From: Stereum hirsutum FP-91666 SS1
Taxonomy: Eukaryota > Basidiomycota > Agaricomycetes > Russulales > Stereaceae
NCBI RefSeq assembly: GCF_000264905.1
Contig: NW_006763137.1
Coordinates: forward strand, 1,730,943-1,794,942
DNA length: 64,000 nt
Reading direction: 5' to 3'
Shown: piece by piece, positions 1-11,400 of the stretch
Layout of the letters: each line of letters starts with the position of its first letter
Position numbering within the stretch: the first letter of the stretch is position 1
Translations under genes and position numbers: made by a program
The notes under the pieces: model-generated
Seen by the model: only the letters and a program-made list of their open reading frames with translations
Database searches by the model: none
Told to the model about the DNA's origin: nothing

Positions 1-626
1 AGCTAAATAACGCTATGAAGATACAGTGGAACAGATTCAGAATGTGAAGCGCAGGGCCGAGATATTCACAGAAAGCCTCGATTTCTGCTGCGTTAGAATG
101 GGATTAATAGAAGTGAGCATAAAGTCAGAAAGGTTCGTCCGACGTGCGAGTCCGCGGCGCCAGTGTAAGACAAAATGGGGCACATGAGGTTGGCATGAGG
201 GTTTCGTGGTAAGGCAGAATGGCTGTTCTTTCGTGTAGGCTGACGAGCCTTGAATGGAAGTCGGAAGGCAACTGCTATGTCCGAGAGTCAGAAGGATGCA
301 GAGAACGGTGCAGGGCCACGGCACAACACACCGTCACATATCTCCGGTAAAAGAAAAATCTGTACTAGGTATCAGTCCTTTTCACCGACTGTATCACATG
401 CGTCCCCTCCTCGAGCGGTCACATAATTTTCAAGGGCCTTGCAGAGAGAACAGAAACGCAGTAACAAAGACGGCACAAGTGACCAGGTTTTGTTCAGAAT
501 GTCTGGAAAACGCTGACTGTCTGGCCGCAGGCCTAGGACCAACCATTACGGCCAGAGCCCGGAAGCTTGGTTACAACTCATTTACCGGCATTTACCGTGT
601 CGGAGCCGAAATCCATTCTTTCATTC

Positions 627-1201
627 GTATGGTGGCGTTAGCCACTTCATGTCACGCCGCATTCAATTTTTTCTTGACTCGGAAATAGGATTTCTGGGTT
701 CAGAAACCCCGATTCCAGAGTAAATCTGCCGTCCTGAAGTCAGGGGATTTTCCTAACCCTAACCCTAATCCAGCGGCGAAATTCTCGTCGAGGCACTGCA
801 CCAGCCCCTATGGGTACCAGATATATATCGTGCAAATGACACCCCTCTGACTCTAACTAACTGTAGAATCACGAGAATCTTACCCTACTGGCCTTTAAAC
901 AATGTTGCAAGAAGATTCAAGCCTTTCACCGGGCCACTGTGGCGAGCGGCAGGGATTGTAGTGGTGACAGTCCATTCCAAATATGGGAATGTCACATGCA
1001 CGTGATGTGACAAACGGCGAAATTTCTCTGAGAAAATCCCCCCCCGGAGAATTTTTAAAAAGTGCTCCGACCATTGTCTAGATACCATCCTTAGGGTTCT
1101 ATATATGCAATTATAAGTCGTGAAACCCCAGAATGAGTGTTCCATTCAGGAAATGGTTCCATGGCACAAGGCTTGTCACGAAGTGGCTAACGCCACCATA
1201 C
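627..1201. repeat. 22-bp perfect inverted repeat, arms 555 bp apart outer to inner
   Basis: The left arm 627-648 and the right arm 1180-1201 are exact reverse complements over 22 bp. Each arm contains the small hairpin GTGGC-GTTA-GCCAC. Similarity ends abruptly on both sides of each arm. I see no clear target-site duplication, so this may be a decayed terminal-inverted-repeat element or two copies of a palindromic binding site. The right arm ends 36 bp before the ATG of the zf-HIT gene. Confidence 0.55.
752..769 (-). repeat. Short telomere-like tract (CCCTAA)~3
   Basis: The plus strand reads CCTAACCCTAACCCTAAT, about three units of the fungal telomere repeat TTAGGG read on the minus strand. 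It is far too short to be a chromosome end and sits among unique sequence. It could be an interstitial relic or chance. Confidence 0.4.
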
Positions 1202-1237
1202 CGCCTCCATCTACATGAACAGTGAACTTCTCCGGCC

Positions 1238-2916
1238 ATGTCTTCCTCTAGCGAGTCTATAATAACGCCCTCACAAGCCATCAACACAAACGAGCCGCTG
1301 GACAGACTTCCTTGCGGCATGTATGGTTACCTTTATACCCATTAAGCGTTAAATTTTGACACTCATTAGGGCGATAGATGTCGGCGTCAATTCTCCCGTT
1401 ACCTCTGTCCTCGATGCAATATCCCCTATTGCTCTCTGACGTGCTTTCGCTCCGAGGTGCGTGTTGACATGACCATAATTTCTACATATTGCTGAGATGA
1501 TGCATCTATCATCGCATATGCCACATGCACAGTTGCATTCGCAATGCTCGGAAGGATTCTACAAGACCCAACTCGAGAGCGATATCAATTCTTCACAGTC
1601 AAATTCTATAGAGGAACGGTTGCAAATGATGAACCTTTTGAAGCGGTTCGAAGAAGAGAACGCGGAATCTGACCCACTTCGAGACGATGATGAGGACGAA
1701 TCCGATGAGGATGACTTGCAACACCGACTGGCTGGGATGAACCTAGGTACACTTTGCAATTCATTATCCATCGCACTCGTTCACTCATGACGTAATAATT
1801 AAACAGACGAAGTGACAGAAGAGCAGCTTTGGTCTATTCTAACACCGGCCGAACGCGATAAATTTACCGCTGCTGTGCGCGATCCAGCATCAAGCCTGGC
1901 CCAGACATTACTCGAGAGTCAAGAGATCGACAACGACATTACACGGCCTTGGTGGGAAGCACCGTCAGACGTGACATCTCAAGGTGATATCAGTAGAGCA
2001 CACAGCAGAATCGATCAGAAATTCGGACACAGTCCACAACTGATGCCCGTGCCACCGTCCATGATCCCGATATCGAAAGGTCCTGTGCCGGCCTTCCCAC
2101 TTGCCTTCAACTTGACGGCTATTTTGTAAGTAGTTTCTCTAGGCAAAGAACTTTAGCTAATACGAACATTCTTTGCGCTGAAAAAGACTGGCTTACTCCT
2201 TCATCACTCGCCACTTCGCTGCGTCTCCTCTGTCGGGACTTACTGGCACGCCTCGCGACGCGGAAGCAGCGCGGAATATGATCTGGCGTCTTGTCCCATT
2301 GCTCACTGAAAAACGGTCGGCTGTAAAACTCGACACATTGTCTGCTGCTATCACGGATGTCTGGTCGCGCTTTGAGGCGGTACGTTTCCATGCTTCTACT
2401 ACTTGCCAGTTTTTGAACGCGGAGGCTTTCTAGGGCATTATGACACCGGCTCTTTTTGCACTTTTACTGCGGGATACTGCGATACTTCTACGACCTCGAC
2501 ATGTATCCTTACTCTCGCCTGGGGAGAATCAGTTCGACATACCATCTTCAGATTTCTCTTCAGAACCATGCGTTTCTACACTTCTCGCCCTCTCTGACCT
2601 CCACGCGCTATTTCAATCATCCTCCCCATCTACTACACCATCGAAGAAGACAGCCGAAGGTCCTTCTAAACCATCAAATAAATCACGTCGAGAACATGTG
2701 CCCCAGAAATTGCTTTTCTATGCTGGACAGGTGTTAGGCACGCCTCCGGCATTACTGGAGATGCTTGTTGCGGAAGTAGAGGCCAGATCACAGAAGATGG
2801 AGGAAGAAGGGTCGATGGCCTCAGGCGATGCTTTCGCGAAAAGGTCTGGTAGTGTTGCTGATCCGTCGAGCAAACCATTGGGAGAACGGAAAGTACTTGT
2901 AGAGGAGATCGCTTGA
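1238..2916 (+). CDS. zf-HIT zinc finger protein, ZNHIT2-like
   Basis: Six exons: 1238-1320, 1378-1456, 1533-1746, 1807-2125, 2187-2379, 2434-2916; 456 aa in frame. Human ZNHIT2 is a cofactor of the R2TP/RUVBL chaperone machinery and helps U5 snRNP assembly. The N-terminal treble-clef HIT finger is complete once exons 1-3 are joined: C26-G-I-C29, C38-P-R-C41, C46-x3-C50, H56-x2-C59. It is followed by the ERLQMMNLLKRFEEE segment typical of this subfamily, an acidic stretch, and a long helical C-terminal half. The ATG at 1238 was chosen because it is the one that brings the first zinc-binding CxxC pair in frame through the 57-nt first intron. The longest uninterrupted frame (from 1497) would lose the finger. 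The family call is strong; assignment to ZNHIT2 rather than another HIT protein is inferred from the region after the finger. Confidence 0.9.
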
Positions 2917-3356
2917 CTGTTAGTAGCGGAACTAAGCATGGTTATCGTATTGCGTGAGAATTGATCTTTTGCGCTATGGTACAACGTTCAAAGCTCAATA
3001 ATCCAGCTCTTTTGAAAGGCAGTTACAGACGAAAAATATACGAATAACTCCAATCTAGCTTACAATGTTGTTCACTCCTATCCCCACTAGTTTGAGTTTG
3101 AAACGTTCTCTGCAGAGTCAGTCAATTAACAAATACCCCTTACTTATGACGTAAGAATCAAATCTTATCAGATAAGAGGCCTCGAACAGACGGACAAGTC
3201 GCCACGCCTCTTCCACGTCTAACTCCCACAACCGTTCACATATCCTACGCCAACAGTAAGTCATGTATTCAACAGATATCTAGTACTATCATCTAGTACT
3301 TGCGTGGACTGCAATCCGAATAGAACTTTCATTGACGAAACTGTCACTAGAATAAC

Positions 3357-4874
3357 ATGTCTACAGTCGAGCCCTCACCCACATCGAACCCACCTCCCAC
3401 CGAGGTCCCTCTTCCCGCACCCACTACCGCCGAAGTCACCAATGCCGAGTCATCAGTTCCAGTCGCCTCTGAACCGGCCGTGGAAGCGCCAGCCAAGGTC
3501 GAGGAGACCGCCTCAGCAGTAGAGACTGCACCCCCCGCAACCGCAGCACCTGCCGAGACGACCGCGGCTGCCGAGCCTGAGAAACCGAAGGAGGCAGAGC
3601 CTGAGGTCGATGAGCCTCAGAATGCGTTGACGAAGAAGTTTACGGAGAAGGAATGGGCGGCTTTGAAGGAGTTCAGGGTATGTTTGTCTCTTCTGTCTCC
3701 ATTACATTCCGTGTTGGTTTGCTTGGGAACGGCCGTTGATTAAGAAGCTTTACTCAGAAATTGCTTCCTGAAATATTCGCAAGCGCGTATGAGGAGAAAG
3801 GGGAGGCGAAGCGTCAGCCCATTAAGATTTGGGGAGTCACTATCGACCCGAATGGCAAGCCGGACGCGAAGGTCAGCGTTGTGCTCATGAAGTGGCTTCG
3901 TGCGAGGTGTGTTTACGCCCCTATTCGGTTTCCTTTCGACCCTCTCACGCACCTTGTCGCCTTCATACTCCCTGCACCAATGATTAATACTGTGTCACTA
4001 CAGGAATCTGAATCCGGCTGAGGCGAAAGCGATGATGATTGCCACACTCCGCTGGCGCGACGAGTTCAAGGTGGATGAAGCTATTAACGAGACGTTTGAC
4101 GCTAAGATCTTCGGGAATATGGGCCATGTCTATGGGAAGGATAAGGAAGGCCGACCTGTAACGTATGTTTCTTCGTCACGGGTAGCGTCTTTCTGCTGAC
4201 ATTCGCAATGTGCTCGTCCTCAGATATAACGTATACGGAGGCGAGCAGGACTTGAAGGCTGTCTTTGGTGATGTTCCACGTTTCTTGCGGTAAGGAGCTC
4301 TCCTTTGTTCTTATGGTCTTACTGAACTGATTCATGATGTTACAGATGGCGTGTCCAACTCATGGAGAAAGGTATTGAGGAAATCGACTTTGAGACCGTC
4401 GATTCCATGGTGCAGGTTCATGGTGAGTGGTACCTCCACGTTGCTCACCCGACTAACCTGGACTCTGTCGCTAACGCTGACCGCTGTTGTACATAAGACT
4501 ACGAAGGTGTCTCAATGAGTAGCCGCGATGCTAACTCGAAGCAGGCTGCCTCGGAAGCCAGCTCTATCTTCCAGAACCACTATCCTGAGTTCCTCGTAAG
4601 CCACAATAATCCCCTTCATAGCAGGCCTCACAATATCGTTTACGCCCGAAAATTGACTTATGATGCTCCCGGATAGTCGCGCAAGTTCTTCGTCAACGTT
4701 CCTTCGTTCCTCACCTGGATCTTCTGGCTCTTCAAACCTCTCCTTTCCGCGGCCACGGTCGCCAAGATGCAGGTGGTCGGCACTGGTCCTCACGCCATCG
4801 GCAAGGCCCTTCTCCCCGTCGTCGAGAAGGACCAGCTTCCCAAGAGATATGGAGGAGATGCAGAGGCGTTCTAA
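3357..4874 (+). CDS. SFH5: Sec14/CRAL-TRIO lipid-transfer protein, SFH5-like
   Basis: Seven exons: 3357-3677, 3758-3906, 4004-4162, 4224-4289, 4346-4422, 4498-4595, 4677-4874; 355 aa. Yeast Sfh5 is a Sec14-like phosphatidylinositol-transfer protein that was later shown to bind heme. The first ~90 residues are low-complexity and rich in Ala, Pro and Glu. The CRAL-TRIO N-terminal helices then begin near KKFTEKEWAALKEF. The lipid-binding fold follows: LMKWLRARNLNPAEAKAM, the YGKDKEGRPVTYNVYGG strand, and a C-terminal FVNVPSFLTWIFWLFKP segment. It ends in KRYGGDAEAF. All introns are 57-98 nt with GT-AG ends. Fungal SFH5 proteins share this layout with a variable acidic leader. I am confident of the family; ligand (PI or heme) cannot be read from the sequence. 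Confidence 0.9.
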
Positions 4875-5878
4875 ACTCTCGTGGCTTTAGTCTGGTGGTG
4901 GAGTCCTCATGATCGAAACAGTTTCGTCTTTCAGTCGCGCCTAGCTCACTTCCCGCACCCTAAAGGGGTTTTTGGTTAGTTTCCTCACTTGTTCATATGC
5001 TGTTCACTTTGGTTTCGTGTATTTTTTGCTTCTGTCGCTGCTTGTTTCTGCTTTCCGGATGTCTTTCACTCATGGGGATCAGTTTTGTGCACATACCCCA
5101 TACTATTTCAGTTTCTCACACCCTAATTCCTGCTATGGTTTCTTTGCTCTCCTGATATTACACCTCTATCACCACGTCGATCCCCCCTCATGTACATTGC
5201 TTAAACGCCCTACTACTTGTTGGATTTTCTGCTCTTGGATAATTCAACAGACTTTGCTTGTCTTGATGGGTTTTCTGCTACTTTGTGGCGGAGGTTCGAA
5301 AACGCCACAATCACAGCATATTTTAAAGTCTGTAGAGCTTTAGCTCCATCTGTTCAACATGCTTCACCTTTCAGGAAATGCCGTCCCGTATACAAAAAAG
5401 GCTCGTTCTTTCCAACGTTAACTTCTCCTCGCTCGCCGTAAAGATACACGACATTTCTGCGTGGCCTCCTGAGCCTATTATTCCAAATTCTTGATACAAC
5501 GCACGGAATCCCGGCGGACTGCCCTTTCCAGAGATACCGCCTAAAATCATACTGCCAGGAAAGCAGGAAGGAACGCCGTGGCGAAGATGCCGGAAAGTAG
5601 TTGCGCAGATGTCGGATGTGGCCCGTAGGCATCAATCATTTCGGTCAAATAGGGCGTTTATGGGTTATGGTATGTGTGCAATGAACATCGTGTCTTGCTT
5701 CTCGTCCTGCTTTGACTCGACTTATTCACACTGACCTGGGTAGAGGGTAGAAAGCTTCATCTGAGATCGGACGACTGCTTTCAGTTACTCTCGGTGCTAT
5801 AACTATATCGTTGGCCTCGCAGATCCTAGACATCTTCACCCCGACCTTTGTTCCTGTTCGTAAACCACATCTGGAACT
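4875..5878. other. Intergenic, 3' UTR of SFH5-like gene and promoter of aminotransferase gene
   Basis: About 1 kb of T-rich and pyrimidine-rich DNA. Two open frames (4972-5343 and 5354-5635) are low-complexity or antisense-like and match nothing I recognise. No tRNA-like fold, repeat or clear TATA box was seen. Confidence 0.5.
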
Positions 5879-7900
5879 ATGGCTCCTACCGCGACCACCG
5901 AAGTCCTCTCCGCATCTACCAATGGGAACGGCACCACCGCATCTTCTGGCAAGGACTTGAAAGCGGCGCTCATCTCCTCTCGTCCGTCCGCGATCTTGCA
6001 CCGTACCCCGTGGAGGCCACCCGTTGCCGTGAGCGCGGAGGGGATCTATGTGACGTTGGAGGATGGACAGACAGTGATTGATGCAGTGGGTGGGGCTGCG
6101 GTTGCGTGTATCGGAAATGGACATCCGAAGGTCGTGCAGGCCATTAAAGATCAGGCAGATAAAGTCAGCTGTGAGTCTTTCTATAATTCATGCTCTCAAA
6201 GTGGATGAGATAGTGAGTCTGGGAAGGGAAGAGATGCTGATTGGTCGTGGGGCAATGAATAGATGTGTACAATATGCAGCTTTCGAACGGGCCTGCGGAG
6301 AGGCTGGCGCAGAACTTGATAGAGTCGAGCAAGGGTGCCTTCGACCTTTGTGGATTCGTTTCCGGAGGTGTGTCTTGTGGTATGCGTATCATAATGTATG
6401 GACCATGTTCTGACATATAGATATCTAGGATCGGAGGCCATGGAAGCCGTGATCAAGCTCTCGAAACAGGTCCGTTCTCCACCCTTCATTGTTCATAGAT
6501 GAGACCGACATACTCACTCATGTCTTGATATCCCTCAGTACTACTTCGAGCAAAAGCAACCCCAGCGTGTCAACTTCATCTCCCGTAACTTATCCTACCA
6601 CGGAAACACCGTCGGGACGCTCGCACTCTCGGGCCACCCTACCCGTCGTACTCCGTACGAGTCTATCCTCAATCACGAACAGTTCCATCATGTGAGTCCG
6701 GCGTATGCGAAGAGGTTCATGAAGGAGGGAGAGAGCGAGGAGGAGTACGTTGAGAGGCTGAGGAAGGAGTTGGAAGATAAGTTTGAGGAGTTGGGGCCGG
6801 ATACTGTTATCGGATGTGAGTATCAAGACTTGCTCTCCTACCTTCCTGCTCGCATGCACACGAATTCGGAGAACAATTCGAGATCGGAGAACTGATTGCC
6901 ATTGCCGTTGATTTGGGGTGTAGTCATCGCAGAAACTGTAGTCGGTGCTACGACAGGTGCCGTCCCTCCTCCGAAGGGCTACTTCAAGGCTATGAAGTCC
7001 GTCTGCCGGAAGTACGGCGCTCTTTTCATTCTGGACGAGGTCATGAGCGGGATGGGACGTTGTGGGACGTTGCACGCTTGGGAGACCTTCGACGGTGAAG
7101 CCCCGGATGTTCAGGCTGTGGCGAAGGGTTTGGGTGGAGGGTAAGTTACGGCTGATAATCTTGCATTTGATGTCTATTGATGCTAAGGCGACTTTTTTTG
7201 TAATATAGGTATGCGTCGATTGGAGCTGTGCTCATGTCGAAGGAGGTGGCGAATGGGATTCGTGATAGTGCCGGATTCTGGAAACACGGCCACACGTATC
7301 AGGTTTGTTCAGCATCCTTTCTTCCCTCAGTGTATATTGTCAAGCCGAATCTGACATCAACTTTCGCATCCTCAATAGGCTCACCCGATCTCCTGCGCTG
7401 CCTCCCTCGCCGTCCAAGACGTTATCGCCTCCGAAAACCTCCTCGAGAACTGTCGCGCCCAAGGCGATTACCTCCACTCCCTCCTCACCGCCCGTCTCAC
7501 CTCACCTAACTCCATCGCCAAACCTTATGTCTTCGATGTGAGGGGCTCGGGCCTGTTGAGGGCTGTGGAGTACGATTTCGAGATTCCGAGTGCGGTTGAG
7601 GCGAGGAAGGTGGATTTGAAGGGGAAGCCGTTCGCGATGGTCGTGCAGGCTAAATGTATGGAGAAGGGGCTGATGATCATGGGGATGACTGGTTAGTGGT
7701 TTTGTTCTTCTGAGTCCTTCGGGAGGGCATGTACTGACGTTTGTTGGGATGCATTACTAGGAGGTGCAAGGATCGATAACACTAAGGGTGATACCTCGAT
7801 CTTCGCGCCTGCGTATAACGTGACGAAGGAGGAAGTGGACAAGATTGTGGATTTGTATGTTGCGGCTGTGGAGGAGGTGTTGACCGCGGCTTTTGTTTGA
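5879..7900 (+). CDS. Class III PLP-dependent aminotransferase
   Basis: Eight exons: 5879-6170, 6263-6367, 6429-6469, 6539-6815, 6924-7140, 7209-7302, 7379-7691, 7761-7900; 492 aa, the usual length for the family. It transfers an amino group from an amine or omega-amino acid to a keto acid using pyridoxal phosphate. Visible features are the GxA substrate-entry region (DAVGGAAVACIGNGHP), the PLP phosphate-binding SGGSEAMEAVIKLSKQ, the cofactor-ring Asp in LFILDEVMSGMGRCG, and the Schiff-base lysine in VAKGLGGGYASIGAV. The second exon start was set at 6263, not at the cag at 6279, because it restores the conserved SYVYNMQLSNGPAE stretch. No mitochondrial leader is obvious, so a cytosolic enzyme is likely. 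The exact substrate cannot be inferred; bacterial and fungal relatives are usually annotated only as aspartate-aminotransferase-family or omega-transaminases. Confidence 0.93.
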
Positions 7901-8493
7901 TTCGAGTCTCTCTGGTGTACACGGATAGCTGCTTGGTCTAGAAGAAGCTAACTCATTGCGAATGGGCGTATGAATATTTCTACATTGTAACCAGTATTAC
8001 TACGCAGCGCCGACTGAGAACGAGCACTGGATACGTATATCGCTCATCGCCGCTCGGTACCGACCCTCCGATTTCATTGACTTATCACGGCCTAACGGCG
8101 TCGGTCGGTCGCACCAAAATCGGTCTCTTTGTGGTCGCTTCCCATGGTAAAGAAGCTCGGGACGAACACCTTCCCAGAATGGACTACCACAAAGCAATAT
8201 CCACTTGAGAGAACAAAAGGTCAGATAAAGGGGTCGAGGAGTGGCCCCATGTACTAAGTATGGGCTCGCTCACCGTAAGAATTACCGAAAGAGCATTCAG
8301 ATTGTAGACATATATTTTTGACAAAAGACATACCAGAAGGAGAAATACGAGGAGCGATGATACGTGCTCTTGGGGGGAGTCAGCCACCGCCGCGGGGCGG
8401 GCCGTGGGTGGACGCGTAGCTGCTCGCCACCGTCCTCTTCCTTCTCGACAACGTTCACGCTCACGACCAGGATCGATGGCTGGCAGACTCTAA
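7901..8493. other. Intergenic, promoter of the UFD4-type gene
   Basis: Roughly 590 bp with no coding frame that resembles a protein family. It must contain the 3' end of the aminotransferase transcript and the promoter of the HECT ligase. No repeat or RNA gene was recognised. Confidence 0.5.
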
Positions 8494-11400
8494 ATGGACT
8501 CGTCACCGCCGTCTATCACAGAATCCACAGCCAGACCGACTCCTCCGACACAGTTGACTAACGACGACGACACCGCTCATCCGTCCGCGTCGACAGCGAC
8601 GACGACGAGCAGCACCGCACAGACCCAGAGCAACAACACCGACAACACTAGCACCCCCGCGAGGACACTCAGGTCGAGCACAAGAGCGAAAGCGGCTGCG
8701 AGTACCGAAATTGCTTCATCTTCTTCGGGTAGACATAACACACGGTCCACCGCCAACCACCCCGCGAACACTGCCTCCGCCTCCGCTCCTGCCACGACCA
8801 GCAACAAACGGAAGGGAAAGGGCAAGGAAGTAGCCTCTGACGAACGCGCAAACAAGAGGTCTGTACTATTTTTTGCTGATCGTTTATAATCAGGCCGGAG
8901 TATGAGAAGTGCACAAGTGCCTGTCCGTGTTGCAGTCAGACTGACTGAATTTGTATTTCTGCTCGTGTTCTTCAGACCTCGTCGTTCCACGCAAGCCGTT
9001 ACTGCCTCAGGCCTGACCATCAACGAACCCACACGCGATACCAAGGGCAAGAAGCGCGCCGCTCCCGAACCCGCCTCGGACGAAGAATCTCAGCCTCAAC
9101 TATCGTCTTCATCTACCAAGCGTCTTCGCACGACCACAAGCTCTTACTCTCTCCGATCCAGACCAGCCACATCTACCGCCACAGACATGCCGAAGAAGTC
9201 GACTAGGTGAGCATCTAAGCTCGGATCCCCCCATCTTTCATTTAGGCGCCCTCGGATCTCTCATATACCCTTTCTCTCTCTTCCCGCTCCCCTCTACCCT
9301 TCATTCCTCCTGTCCTCCCTCTCCCCCACCCACATCTCTCCTAATGTTATTTCTTAAACATTGTCGTCCTTCCCGTCTTAGACAATCCCACGCAAGCGCA
9401 AAGGGCAAGGCAGCCGCCAAGAGCAAAGCTATGGCCACCGCTCCTGGACCTTCCCGAGCAGACGAAGACGACATGGACATGATGGACGTCGAGTACAAAC
9501 ACGAAGACTCAGATCACGATGATCAGATGGATGGGGGTAGGGAGGATGATCATCTCGAAGAGGATGCCGAGCACGACGATGGTCATGATGACGATGATGG
9601 TGGCGGTGGTGGGGGAGACGATGGAGGGGACGATGAGCTCGGAGGGCGCGGAGGCGATTCGGGGCGTGGAATGGGAGGCTTGGACGAGTCGGCGGCGATG
9701 GCTATCTTTGCGGATTACAGGCAGCTGGGGTCTTACATGATGGGCCTTAGCTCCCGACTGAAGACCATGCTCACTAACATCAAGCCCACCGCCGACCCGA
9801 CTACTCGTCTTGTTACGCTACAGGAGCTCAGCGAGCTGCTGAGTATTAGCACCGAGGATACCCTTGCCGGCTCGTTCCAGGTCGATTCCTTTGTCAGGGA
9901 GCTCGTGAAGATCCTAGGCGGAACAGGCGGAGAGGGAGATGATGACGATGATGATGGCGATGATGCTGGGAACCAAGATGAGGACGCCGCGCTTGCTGCT
10001 GCTCTTGCTATGAGCGGAGGTGGGCAATACCAGGGAGACGACAATCTTGAAGCCCAGGTGCTCGCTGCCCGATGCTTGGCAAACTTGATGGAGGCGCTAC
10101 CGGGCGTGGCGCACACAGTCGTCTATCACGGCGCCATTCCTGTCTTGTGTAGCAAGCTCATTGAAATATCCTACATCGACCTTGCCGAACAGACCCTCAG
10201 CGTGAGTTCTTATGACTCTTCATTCTCCTTCTCCAGTTTACTAACTTCCCCGTCCATAGACTCTCGAAAAGATCTCCGAAGAGTTCCCCAGCTCTATAGT
10301 ACGCGAGAATGGTCTTGCCGCCCTCCTCAACTACCTCGACTTCTTCTCCATCGCCGTTCAACGAACCGCCCTCCAGGCCGCCGCCAACTGTTGCCGCAAT
10401 GTGCCACCAGAGCACATCGGTATGATTCGTGGCGTGTGGCCTATCATTCGTAACTGTCTCGGATACTCTGACCAACGACTCGTCGAGTTCGCCTGCCTTT
10501 GTGTCATTCGTGTCATAGAATCCTACTACCGTTCCTCGCACGAGAACCTCGAATCTCTCGTCGACGTCGACCTCATCCGCGCTATCAATTTGCTCTTGCT
10601 ACCCGCAGGAGGATCGCCCCTCATTGCGACTAACACTTTCACACAGTTGTTGAGAGCGTTGGCAACGTCTGCACGGGCAAGTGCGAAAATCACTGTCGTG
10701 CTTCTGGAAGCGGGGATCGTGGATACGCTTTACCAGATCTTGACGGGTGTGTTGCCGAGTGTGGAGGCCAGCCATGAGAGCGAGGAGCAGGGAGCGTCTG
10801 ATGGGGGACAGGGGCTTGGTGGTGGCCTAGCCGATATGACGGTCATGCAGAATCTGGCGCATAGGCCGAAGGATCAAGTGGAGGAGGCTTTGAGTCTCAT
10901 CTCGGAGCTTTTGCCACCTCTTCCCAAAGGTGAGCCTCTATTTCATTATATCCGTGGCTTATTACTCACCATTTTTTCCTCGTAAAGATGGCGTCTTTGA
11001 TCACAAGAGCTATACCGAGAAGTCGCTGTCGCGGTTGAACAAGGCCAAGGCCAAGTCCGAACGCGCAGCTGCTCGACAGGCCGCTCTGCAACAACAAGCA
11101 GCCCACTCCATGCTCGCCGCCGCCATCGGTGGTTCTTCCTCCATCGCTCCCACTAACCCATCCACGCCCGCCGCTAATTCCGAAGCTGCTACACCTGCTG
11201 AGAGCGTCGCCGATGCTGCTGAGGATGCCGTCCTTCCTGGTCCTCTTGCACCAGGCGCTGCCGCTGCTGGGAGCAGTGCACCGGATAGGACGGAGCTGTT
11301 GAAGAGTAAGAAAGAGGTCGTGGGGAGGTTCATGCAGCTGATGGTGCCGATTTTGATCGATGTTTATGCGGCGAGCGTGATTACGACGGTGAGGATCAAG

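Larger units (their letters stand above)
1..1237. other. Left-edge region without a convincing gene
   Basis: No open reading frame here resembles a known family. A plus-strand frame at 254-688 (144 codons) has no recognisable motif and no intron signals that extend it. The region holds a perfect 22-bp inverted repeat (627-648 and 1180-1201) and a three-unit telomere-like tract (752-769). The last part, up to 1237, should contain the promoter and 5' UTR of the zf-HIT gene. Confidence 0.6.

Noticed and set aside
254..688. 144-codon plus-strand frame at the left edge
   Set aside because: No recognisable motif, irregular composition and no splice signals that would extend it; likely chance.
5290..5316. 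GGTTCGAAAACGCC as part of a tRNA gene
   Set aside because: No A-box or matching stems at the correct distance.
9344..10453. Single 369-codon frame as its own gene
   Set aside because: It is one exon of the UFD4-type ligase read on past its donor; the tail after 10201 is intron and wrong frame.
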